Of a DNA stretch of 64,000 bases, positions 32,501 through 44,500 are shown piece by piece. Numbering within the stretch: position 1 is the first letter of the stretch; every line of letters starts with the position of its first letter. The notes under the pieces are model-generated. The model made no database searches. It was not told where the DNA came from and saw only the letters and a list, made by a program, of their open reading frames with translations. Both the position numbers and the translations under genes were made by a program. The DNA is from Pyrrhosoma nymphula (taxonomy: Eukaryota; Arthropoda; Insecta; Odonata; Coenagrionidae): the NCBI GenBank assembly GCA_963573305.1, contig OY754330.1, positions 8,618,001 to 8,682,000 on the forward strand, given 5' to 3'.

Positions 32501-35500
32501 ATCACGTCAATAGACCTGCTCCTGGCTACACAGACTGACGGAGAACGTCAATTGACGTGGTCGTTCCATTCCGAAGCCCTTTAAATTTATTAAAGCCAAT
32601 TTTGACGACTTTCAAGAAAAGCGGGCACGCATTGAATGTGTTAATCTACTATAATTAAATGGTTTGCATTTTATATTTCTTTATCCTAACATGACGCGAC
32701 CCGCATCACATTGTCTACTCGCAGTCAGTGCTGTTTCAATTCATTGCAACCGTCATCTTAGTATTTATAGTGAGAAGAAATGCTGATAATTTCAATTTCA
32801 AAGAATCCTTGCACAATTAATATAAATAAATATAAAAAAGCGATACCCAGTAATGCTGAGTTGACACTTCATGACCTGAATGAACGCTCGAATAAGATTA
32901 AATATAAGTGTGGGTTAAAAAAAATGCTTTTAAGTATTTTTCCGTATTTTCCCCTCACTTTTTGGCAAAAATTGCTCACTTTTTCACTTTTCTGTATCGA
33001 AAAGTGAGTGGAAGCCCTGATGCTGTATATTATTTAAAGTAGCGAGTAAGCCTTGAAGAATTTTGGCAGTCAAGAAAAACCATTCAATTGATAGCGTTTT
33101 TTTGGATAAACAAAGAACAATATTATTTGTAATGATAGCCAATGATTACTTGTTGGTGTTTGACTATATGCTATGAAACCATCAGTTTTGCGATGAGGGA
33201 TACATAGTTTCATGTGGGTTCACACTACTTACATGTGTGTATATGTATTGCGAGATTCTATGAGCCCCACCCATATTTAGTTCTCTCAGGTTCAAAGCCA
33301 CAAGTGAAACCAATGGTTCATTCTATTGTTTATGCTCTTTGGCATTTTGTGTGGAGAATTTAAAAGCTTTGTCCTTAAAAAGCTGGTGGAGATTAAAAAA
33401 AGTGGAGTTTTTAAGTGCTGCATTACTAAATTACTGCAGTTGTCCTCATTGAACCTTTGCGCGACATTTTATTATTAATTGATCTGTTGTTGTTCAATCA
33501 AATTATGTAGTAAGAAGTTTTGATGTAGGCATGTTATTATGTACTGCTAGAGTTACTGTACATCCTCATTTATGCGGACATGTCCATATTGTTGACTTTT
33601 AATGCAGCGTCCGTGCACGTTTTTATGATTTCTGCTAATGTCCGCATTTTTATTTTTGAGAAGTAAGATCTTTTGATTTTTCTTTTCATCTTGTATCACC
33701 AACTAGTTACGCATATTTTTATATCGATTATTGAATTACACAGTTAGCGATCTGTTAGGGTGCTTTCGGTTTAGGACTATAGGCGGCGACCATCTTGCCA
33801 CCGTGCTTTTGATTTACCTGAATCTAGGGACTGGCATCATTTATGACGCTTTGTGGTATGGTATTTTCTCTGTACAAAAACTTAATCGAACGGTTAATAG
33901 ATGGCACTGCTGGTATACCATAGAGTGTAAAGAGAATCCTTTGCATTTGTAAACTTCCTCATGGAAAAGTTTACAAATGCAAACAACGGCTGCACGCTAT
34001 GGTCGTATCTTCATAAATATAAAATTATAAACAAAAGCAATAATTCAAGGGTAACTCCTCCTTTAGAAGACCTTAACGACTTCTTCCTATCCACTCCAAA
34101 TCACACTCAAACTCCTAGAATAATATCAAACGTTGTACCTTTCAAGGACTATAACTTCTATTTTACGCTACCCTCACCAGCTACAGTAAAAAAGGAAATC
34201 CTTAATATAAGTTCAACTGCAATCGGACCTGATGAAGTGCCAAAGAATTTATCCAATTATGCATAAACAAAATTCTGCCAGTGATTCTGCATTTATATGA
34301 ATACTGTCTGCTAAATTCATGTTTCCCATCTTGTTGGAAGAAAGCTTTTATAAGGGCAATCCGGAAAGTTCCGATTCCCAAAGACCTATCAGACTATCGG
34401 CCAATTTCTATTCTCAGCATGCTATCCAAAGGATTAGAAAGAATCGTCGAGATGCAACTGAAATCTTATGAAAAATAACCTGTACGACCCACTCCAATCA
34501 GGATTTAAACCAAATCGTAGTATGCAAACAGCGCTCCTTAAATTAACAGAAGATATTAGATCAAATAAAGAAAACAAAAGGCTAACAATTTAAATTTTAT
34601 TAGATATCAAAAAAGCTTTCAATTCCATCGATCATGAACTGCTTCTACAGAAATTAAAGGATTTAAATATCTCTGCCAGTACGTTCAACTGGTTCAAATC
34701 ATATTTGCATACAAGCAATAAAAAGTGAAGATGGATCATTATCATCCTGGAAACCCATCTCTATCGGCCTACCTCAGGGCTCAATACTGTCACCACTACT
34801 ATTTTCTATTTTCATGAAAGATTTACCCCATACCCTCCAACACTGCGACTATCACTTGTATGCCGATGATCTGCAAATTTACATATCTTGTCCCCCATCA
34901 TTACTATACGAAACGATCAGCAAAGTGAATGAGGACATAAATAGAATATGCATATGGGCCAATGACAATAAAATTTTCAGCAATTCATTGAAAACTAATG
35001 AGATTATTATAGGTAGCTTGAAATACATGAATAACTTAAGTAATATTAGCCCAAATATTAGGGTGCAAAACTGCAACATTGAATTTTTCAAGTCAGTGCT
35101 TGATCTGGGAATGAAGATAAATGACACGCTCTCTTGGAAATAACATGTAAATGAAATATGTAATAAGACATTCAGAATGCTATCCAGATTGAAAAGAAAC
35201 CGAAAGAGCCTACCCCCAAAAATCAGACTTCAAATGGTCACTGGTATTACCTTACTTTGACTATTGCTGCATAGTATATATACAACGACATAATTGAAGA
35301 GCTGGACCTTAAGCTGCGGCAGCTAGAGAGCATTTCGTCCTCCCTGTGCGGGAAATATCTATTCGGACGGAGCCTGTCCCTCCTTCCCACGGGCCGAGGC
35401 CCGGCAGTTATATGACCCATCTAATCCCCTCCAGACCCTTTTCTCGGGATACCAGGGGGTGGGCACCGGAACTTGTTTCGATATTAGTGGGACTTTGAAC

Positions 35501-38500
35501 AAATTTTGAAAATTTTTTTACAGACGTAATTGTTAAAAACAAATATGAAAATATCTTTTTTCGCAATTTTCTGATTAGTTTGATACCAAACACCAAATAA
35601 ATCTGTTGATAATTACCCGAATTGATTCTTAAGCATTCAATTAATATTTAGTCTTCATCTTAAAAGAATGCTGCATATTAAAATTGTTTAGGCTAAAATG
35701 AAAAAGGGTATTCAGCATTAATAAGGTGAAAATATTTCGTCATACATTTATTGTTAATGACTCCCTAAAAATTATTTATACAGTGATACTCTTTGAAACA
35801 GCCATCAAAACACAGTACCTTATTGCATTCTCTGCACCAAAATCTAGAGTCTTTTCTTTTTCTCTCTCTCTTAGATGTATTTTTGCACACAAAACAGGGT
35901 CTTTGTGGATTTTTTACGCTTTCAGTGCTCTGTATTTTTTCAATGAAATGTCTTTCACTTATTCTCCCCGGGAAATTTTCTCTCGCCTCTAAAACTCTTC
36001 TTTCTGGGTATTCACTTTTCTTCAAAATTTGATCGATCACTACTCTTGCAAATTTTCTGTACGAAAGTTTACTGCCAGTTCTCATTTTATGCAAATAAAA
36101 TGCATTCAACATTGACACATCAAGTAGGTGAAAAAATAGTTTTTTATACCACTTCACTGACTTTCGCATGCATTCCACTGAGCCAATCATCATATCTGAT
36201 TTATCAATTAGTCTCATGTTCTTTGTATAGTCCACTACTGCGTCCGGTTTTAGAATGACTTCATTAGTTTTGAAGCACTTCTTTCCACTGTCTACCATTT
36301 TACCCTCGTGCATTGTGGATAAGACACACACATCGCGCTTATCATGCCATTTCATCACTAGATGTATGACCATTTGATTTTTTTTGTAACTCCCCTCTGG
36401 CCATTTTTTTCTTTGGGAAGGTAGGCATGTTTTTTCTCGACAATCTCACAGTGCCACATGACCCAGTTTCATTCTCAAAAAGAAATTTACATAAATTTGG
36501 ACTAGTGTAATAATTATCGGTGAATAATACATGCCCTTTTCCTAAATATTTTTCCACCAATTTTTTTACAACTCCACCAGAAAATCCAAAATCATTGCAC
36601 CGACTTACTTCAGTTCTCACTCCTGTGTAAACAATCATATCTAGTATTACACCAGTCAAACAGTCACACAATACAAAAAGTTTCATGCCAAATCTATGCC
36701 TCTTAGAAGGTATATATTGCTTAAAAGCTAAGCGACCTTTAAAAAGGACCAAGGATTCATCAATCACAATATTTTGAAACGGATAAAATACATCAGAAAA
36801 GCGTGTTTTTACATAAGTGAATACATGCCTGATTTTCCACAATGGGTCCATCGGATCAGGATTGTTATTGTCCGCAAAATGTAAACACCGCAAAATTAAA
36901 ATAAACCGATCCCGTGGCATACACCTGCTGAAAATGGGTGTTTGAACCAAAGGATCTCTCGACCAGTATTCCGGAACGGAATTTTTTTTTGTGTGGGGCA
37001 TTAGAAAACAGCGCAAGAAATTTATAAAATTCTTCGACTGTCACTTTCTCCCACGACTTCATGCGGATCTTAGGTGAGAGGGTATTTGAGCTCACGAGAA
37101 TGTCACCGTAACTGTTGGTTTCGTTCATAATGTATGTCACCAATTCATTGTTGAAGAATAAAGTAAAATAATCACTTTCTAAACTACCTTCAGGGATTGC
37201 GCCAGATGACATTCCCGATGAACTGGCATCGAAAACAAAACTTTTGGGAATAAACTCAGTAGAATCAAACCAGGAGTTGTCCAACACTGATGAGCTGCTT
37301 TCTCTTGGTGTGGTAAAAACGCCATCGTCGGATTCACTACCTTCATCTTCTACTTCGCTGGCACTTGAAGATCCAGACGATTCAGAAATGTTTTCTTTCT
37401 CACCATCGGAATTAAACAAAATATCGAGAACATCTTCATCAGGAATAAATTTTCTCCGCTTTGCTTTGGGTGGAGTACTTCCATCATCCATGAAGACGAT
37501 CAAATTTGGAAACACGTGCCCAGACTAAATATTTCAAGAGAGTTCTTGAGCCGGGCGCGAACATAAGACAACTAATTTTTGAGGCGACCATAGACCATTG
37601 AGCGAGCAATCGGAAGAAAGGGTCGTACCTCATTTCGGTGGCATGCGACCCCTAAATAGTGTGGGAAGGGAGTGGTTTGGGTAAAGAGGGTGGATTCCGA
37701 AATGTCCACCGCTTGAAAGAAAGAGTTCGGGTCATAAAAATATGAAAGGGCTGAGGGAGCAGGTAGCCAGAGAGGGTCGAACGTACAAGAACGTTCTAGC
37801 CGCATTTGCCGGTACACTCGTACATGTACGTTTGCCGCAGCCTAAGGGTTAAGCTACAGAGGACAATGAATGCTTGTGTCAGGTTCATATACAACGTCCC
37901 TAAATACGACCATATAAGCTCATATTACTGGAAGGCAAAATTCCTTACTACCAAGAGGAGAAGGACCTACTTCATCATAAATTTGACACGGAAATTTTAC
38001 CTACTAAAACACCAGAATACTAGTTTAACCTCCTTCAATTTTCTTGAGAAATCAAACAAAGAGTAACCCGAGCAGCACTTGAACAACTGTACACTCCTAG
38101 CCACAGATCTACAGCGTACAGCTACTCCTTCGCAGTACAGGCAGCAAGGTGCTGGAACCTATTGGAATTAGGAACGCATCCGAAAGTGTATTCAAAACTA
38201 AAATATTTAACTAATCTATGAAGTGAATTTACCCTTTTTCAGAGTAATATCATTATAAAACAAATGGTCAATATCAATATCGGGACATGTAAATTGGGTG
38301 GCGCTGTAACCCAGGGGTGGGGGTTGGTACGGTTGTGGCAGGCGATGAGGGATGTAGGCATTTGTTGCCCCGGCCAACCCACCACCCTCTGAATGAATAT
38401 CATCCGCAGTTTATTTTTTGGAAGAAAGGAAATTTATATGAAAATAGGACTTTTTTGTTAATAGAAATATTGTACATAAAAGATCTGCTAGAGACAAATT

Positions 38501-41500
38501 GTATAACGGGATAATTGTTAATGAGATAAATAATAAAATTGTGTGATTATATAAAAACTGGAGATGTGAACCAGGTTGGTGGTAAGGAAATGCCCGGGTG
38601 GGGTGGTGGTGGGTATGATGGTGGCAGGTGAAGAAGGGTGTAGGTTTGTTGCCCCGGCCTATCTACCACCCCAAGGGTATACCAGACCTGATCTGTATTA
38701 TGGGAGAGAGTAGCATGCATTGTATACTTCTGTTGAACCTAGAGTCCTTTGGACTAGGTTCTAATAAACCCATTGTTCTTTTCTACCATGGGTTGGAAAT
38801 AGTTCATAGTTTGGTTTGCCAGAGGATGTTGATAAATCCCGTTGTGGGTGTCTGGGGTTTCAAAATATGGTAACCCTGTTTACTGCTCATATTGTGCAAT
38901 ATATACATTTTTCAGAATGGACAATAGTGCAAGTTACTTCGGCATTTGATATACAGTTTGCAGTGAATCCAGAGCGGCATCGGTTGTCATGTCCACCTAC
39001 CATGTACGTAACACGAATGGAATGTGGGCCAAATCCTTCAGTAATAACGTCAAAAGTTTATCTCTTTCCAAACTCCTCGATACCTACTTGCTTGCAGTTT
39101 ATTCCCAAGTCTGTTCGTGTCACGAAGTCATTCCTCCAAGTACGTACATCTATGAATGGCTGATTAGCGTACTTAATCCTTAGTGTATTATATTTATTAA
39201 TAATTTCTTATTTTTGGCCTTTAAAATGAATCATTGAGTTCTAGCATTGCATTTTCAGGAACTAGAAGATATAATTAACGATGATGGTAAAGTTTTGGGA
39301 CATGGTGGTAAACTCAAGGCCAAAGACTATTGGACCAAGCGAGAGGAGCATAACCAACGAATGAAAGTAAGGACATTGAGCTGTATACTAATGACAAAAT
39401 TATTAGCCTTCTTTACATAATAGGTGATTTGGGGAAATCCATGATGAATATGCAGTATATTTTGCATGCACCAAGAACCCCCTTAAGTAAGACACAGACA
39501 GTTATTTTTATGAGGAAAACTGGGGAAATCATTCTTCCTATGCATTGTGATCACGGTAAGACATCAAGGTGAATAACCGTAGTGGAGAACCTGTTTCTTT
39601 CTGTAGATGATACAGTGTATTCTGTCAGATGCCAATCAGCTACATCACCCTGTTAGAAACCTGAGAACTCTTCATCCCCAGCAATTATGCCCATTTCAGA
39701 GCCATGTACAGTAAGTCCTCAACTTACGCAGTTAATCTGTCCAAAAAATTTCCACGTAAGTAGAAATCCGTTTAAGTCTAAATACAACTACTTACTTATC
39801 CAATTTTGACCCATTAGCAGTGCAACTTTTACTGTGATTGGCGGTAATCGGCGATGATTACAGGAAACGCCTCTTACGATGATTACTGAAACAAAAGTTA
39901 GTCTGTCTGCTGAACGGACGTATTTTTTTTTGCTGTGATGGACAACAAGCATCATCTATGGAGTAGATAATTAACTATATGTCAACTTAGGGCAAGGGCT
40001 CAGCCGCATAGACACAGTGGTTCCCGTAAGATCACCGAAGTTAAGCAATGTTAGGCCCGGACGGGTGTTTGATGGGTGACTATACATACCTTTACCGTGG
40101 TGCTTTTGTTCCCTGTCTGGATGCGGCAGACAGGCATGGAGTTGGCACAATGGACCATGAAGGTATATGTGCCCGGGCTCCTGTCAAAGGCCCCCCCTAC
40201 AATCTATCTATCTATCTATATGTCAACTTACGTAGGAAGGTCAAACTACGCTGAAAAAAGACATTGATGCCGTGTAAGGCCGGTGACCAGGTCATGTTTT
40301 CTTAGAGTTTCTTTTTCCGCGACAGATATGCGGCAACAGCTAGTAAAAGATCAAACACAAGGATTCTTATGGAGCCGGCCAGGCTTGCGACCAGCAACTG
40401 ATTTGAAAGTGCTGCATGTCGCTGTTTATGGCACGACACTACAAATAGCCGATGTACACTCCCCATACAGAGGACTGGCGAACGTATCGCTGCTTATCGC
40501 ACGGTGGACAAGTCCAGTCTGTTATCTCTCACCTACTGGTGTGAATGTGTATCGATTGCGATTGCTGTGTGGCAATGTTTGACTTACATTTATTTATATT
40601 TATGGTGTATCACGGGGAAGCGTTATTGTATGTGAAGTTCACAGACTTGAAAGTAATAATAAAAGTAAAAAAGACATAGTACGGTATCAACTCTTGTGGG
40701 CTTGACAATGAGTGATGGGTCGTCACACGGTGTGTCTGTCGTGGCAACAGAAACGCGGAGAAAACGCTAGCATGTCACTGGCCTAACTGAACATCGGCAT
40801 AAAACTTTGATCTGCGTAAGTCGAGGCCTTCCTGTAGTTAGATCTTGTGTAGTTATGGATGGAAGTTGGCCTTATAATCATGATCATTCACACTTATCAT
40901 CTATATACATATATAATGAGGATTGTTTGTCTGTCTGTTTGGTTTTTATACAAATCTACAGTTATGCTCTGATCGTGCTGAAATCCTGCAGACTAATAGT
41001 TCAAGACATGAGGAAAATTGTAGGCTATTTTAAAAAGAATTCAGCGCCCCAAAAGGTCTCAAAAAGGGGCTGGCCCTTAGGTACGCTACGTATTGGGTTT
41101 TACGTGCAGTGGTATAATTTTTTGCTTTTTAAAATTACTTCCGCTCAAGATAAGAGTGTTGAAATTTTTACATTTGGATGTCTGAATAAATCAAGTTTCT
41201 TATTCTTTCATTTGATTTTCTTTTGTGCTTCATATTTGTCTGAATATCTTGTTTTTTGCTGAAAAATCTCACATTTTTCACTTAAATCAATGATAGCATA
41301 TTATCTTGACATTGAAAGATTCCCAGTAAACACACATGGCTGCAGCAGCGCTTCACAAGGATGTCAGCGCTGCAAGTGCAGCACATGTCAACTGAAGCGC
41401 GTCAGCAGCGCTCTCATAGAGCGAATTATCGAGAAACGCATCTAATGTGCATTCGCTGCTTGTGTTTGAAGTGCAGCAGCCGCAAGTTGTGGACGCTGCA

Positions 41501-44500
41501 TTGTAGTCTTTTGAATAAGGGGAGATGTTGAAAGTTTCAATCGAAAGAGGAAGATATGAATACTCATTCTTTAAACATTTACTATGTGTATCCTTTGTTT
41601 TTTTATTTAATGAAATATATTCTTGAAACATGGTAACATATGTTTAGCCTGTGGTTTATTCTTCGACCGAAAATTTGGCATAAATGGGAAAGCTTTGACT
41701 CGAATCGGAAAGACTTGAGGGTTCTGCCAGTAACAACACTTCATTGATAGCTTTGTGTAATTAATTTCTGTTTTACACTAAATTATTGTTATGCTTTTAT
41801 TGGTACATTCATCAGTTTTCTCATTTCCACATTCGTAACATTGAGTATGGGTCAATCCATATTAAGTGGTCCAGAATAAGTTAAATTTGTCGCTTGGTGA
41901 TTTCTAATATTTTTACCATAAAATTGTATGGTATTCATTTTTGCAGTAAACATTTGGTTTAGTTATGGAATGACCAATTTTAATATATGGGTTGGTTTCT
42001 TTGAATTCCCAAATATTCTTTGTATTCTAAGGCCTGCATTTACATTTTAGCTTAAGTTTACAATACCAAATGTTTACTTTATTTTGAATAACTTGTAAAA
42101 TGAGGTGAAAAACTGATTAATGAGTTATGATAATGATTTTAAAGGCATCAAACATTACTAAAGAGGGTACTAAATGGTGCCGTGTTGATGTCGACTTCGT
42201 CGATATTTTGGTACTTTTCAATGTTTAATATCTTTATAAATAGTGGAGTCCACAAAACAAAATTTTTACTGGTTATTCCTCATCTAAAGGACCAAATTTC
42301 AAATTTTTATTTTCATGCCCAACAAAGATAATGGGCATTAAACTTTGAAAAATTTGAAAAATCAAGAACTTTAAAAATATTTAATAAAAAAACCACTGAA
42401 GTCCATAGCTTAAAATTCTGCAAACTTAAAGCATGGCTTTATACCTTTCAAATAAAAAAATTACAAACATTAAGTATCTTGTCTTCCTATATAAAAAAAT
42501 TGTAAAAATTGATTTTTTTAGTCAAGTGATGAAAACTTAGAAGCAATATTTGGACCCTTATACTTAATTTTAGGTCGATACATCACCCTTTCTTTATTTA
42601 AGTTCATTATTTATTGAATCGATTGGTTTTTGTTTGATTGTTCTAGGATACACAGAATTGGATATATTTGCTTTAACTGCAGAACACTGAAATCGCCTAA
42701 AATCGGTGTTTCATTAACATAAAAATGGCCACTATCAGGAAAATAAAATTTAAAAAAATAAAATAATGACATATTTGTATTCACAATAAATGGTAATTTG
42801 TATGGTAAAAATATAAAAAAATATTAAAAATCATCAAGCAACCACCTCTGGACCACCATATATGGATTGACCCGTATACATGCATATTCACGTTCGTTAC
42901 ATTTGCGCGAGTAACTTACGTCTTCATTGAAATGTAAACAAACTTATGCAATTGGAAAACATCTTGTTAATTCTCATTAATATTGGCTTTATTTTCATTT
43001 AATGTGGCAACATAGGTTTCATATAATTAATGCCTGAAAACTTTTATCGTGATTGGATGGTACGTTTCCATAAACTATCACGGCATTGATATTTAAAAGT
43101 TAGTTCTCGTAAACACATTTACGCACAGGAATGGCCGTATATATACAACTTTCAAGAAACACATCAAGCAGTTGAGAGTTGGATATGGCGTAAGTAGTTG
43201 CGTGATAGGCTTAAGATAGATAGATAGATAGATGTGAGGTTGACCGTAGGTAGATGCGAAAATGAAGTTGAGTCTATTCAGTCCGGAGACACCTTCTACC
43301 TTCAGTCCTTGAGTAAACTATTTTTTGCAGTTTGAAGCGATCGTGACACGCTTGTGCAGCGCTCCTGATGCGCTTGTGCAGCGCTCTTGACACCCGTTTG
43401 CAGTGCATTCGACATTCAAAAAAGGGAAGTTTAGGAGTGCTAGGCGCGCTGCAGAAGCGCCTTCGTGGTAGCTGCAGCGCTACCGCACAGCGCATCAAAT
43501 GCGCATCTGGAGCATTTTGTGTTTACTGGGTTTGATTTTCAAAGATTATTCACACCTCTAGCATTTAAATATCACGCTCTCCTGCAGCCCCATGATAGCA
43601 GGTAGAAAGAAAATCTGTATAAGAAGGACCCAGAGTCCCATTGTAGTTTGCTTCGGGGGGTAATCGACAATTTCAATGCATATTTACAACAATTATAGTC
43701 TTCGATGTATATTCTCATAGTAACTCTCATAGAGGCACTGCATGTGTGTGAGAGAACACTTACATAGTTAACAAAACACGCAAAGGAATTTAATATATTG
43801 CACACTTAATTAAATGTACAAGAATACTTAGGTGCAGCGAATAGTGATGGTAATAATGCCTATGTTGCTACAACACACACATCGTTGTTTATTATCGTTT
43901 AATATTCAAATATATTATACGTAGTGGAACCGTCTGCCTCATTACGATTGCGAATTGCTTTTTAGACCAATTTCCACATAATAAACGTTGCAAGTTATTT
44001 ATACATGTATGTTTAAAGATGTTAAAGTGCAGTTCACTTACATTCACTCATTTTTGGGTTTCACGTGCATGAAAGAGGACCATCTCTCCGTGCACCTGGA
44101 TAATGGTCAGCATGTCTATTACATCAAACACAACGTACAAGATAGGATAGAAACTCTTCAAATGACCACGCCAACAGTATTCTCCAAGCTTTGTGATTTT
44201 CTTATGCAATAAGTTCAATATTTTTCACACCTGTTGAATTTCAACGGGCACCTTCCGCTAGTAATACATAATGCTCACCTAATTTTTAGATGCTAATTTT
44301 CTGGAAAAAAAAGGTTTAAAATGATTCACACTTAATATATGTTCATGGTATGGCGTAATTTTATTTCCTTCATAGATAGTTCAATTTTCATGGCCTGATC
44401 ATTGAAATACATATATTTTTACACATATTTATACAAGTGGAAAGAATAAAATGTTTGTAAAAAAATGAAGAAAAAGGTAAAATGTGGCAAGAGTATGAGA

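Larger units (their letters stand above)
33922..38783 (+). mobile_element. 5'-truncated LINE (Jockey/CR1-like), copy B only, with nested piggyBac
   Basis: The insertion is flanked by TACCAT at 33916-33921 and 38784-38789; copy A is uninterrupted near 7550. LINE sequence occupies 33922-35308 and 37853-38783, split by a piggyBac element. It starts inside the polyprotein, so the endonuclease is missing. The 3' UTR (about 38270-38780) contains two imperfect repeats of ggtgggggttgg and ttgttgccccggcc blocks and ends with aataaacc. Confidence 0.82.
29950..38915. other. Giant separase B intron
   Basis: About 9 kb. It holds an exon-like frame (30622-30757), a foldback (30827-30995), a CAGGGTGGCCACA element (from 31151), the sequence matching 1-7677 of copy A, and the LINE with nested piggyBac (33922-38783). 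The splice sites on both sides join a split Glu codon correctly. Confidence 0.75.
41323..43531. mobile_element. CCCAGTAAACACA-ended element with GCAGCGCT arrays
   Basis: The left CCCAGTAAACACA and right TGTGTTTACTGGG ends are inverted. Within about 200 bp of each end the sequence is packed with gcagcgct, agcgcttc and related GC-rich repeats, in contrast to the AT-rich interior. A second element (41849-42873) sits inside. No transposase is seen. The target duplication is unclear. Confidence 0.7.
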
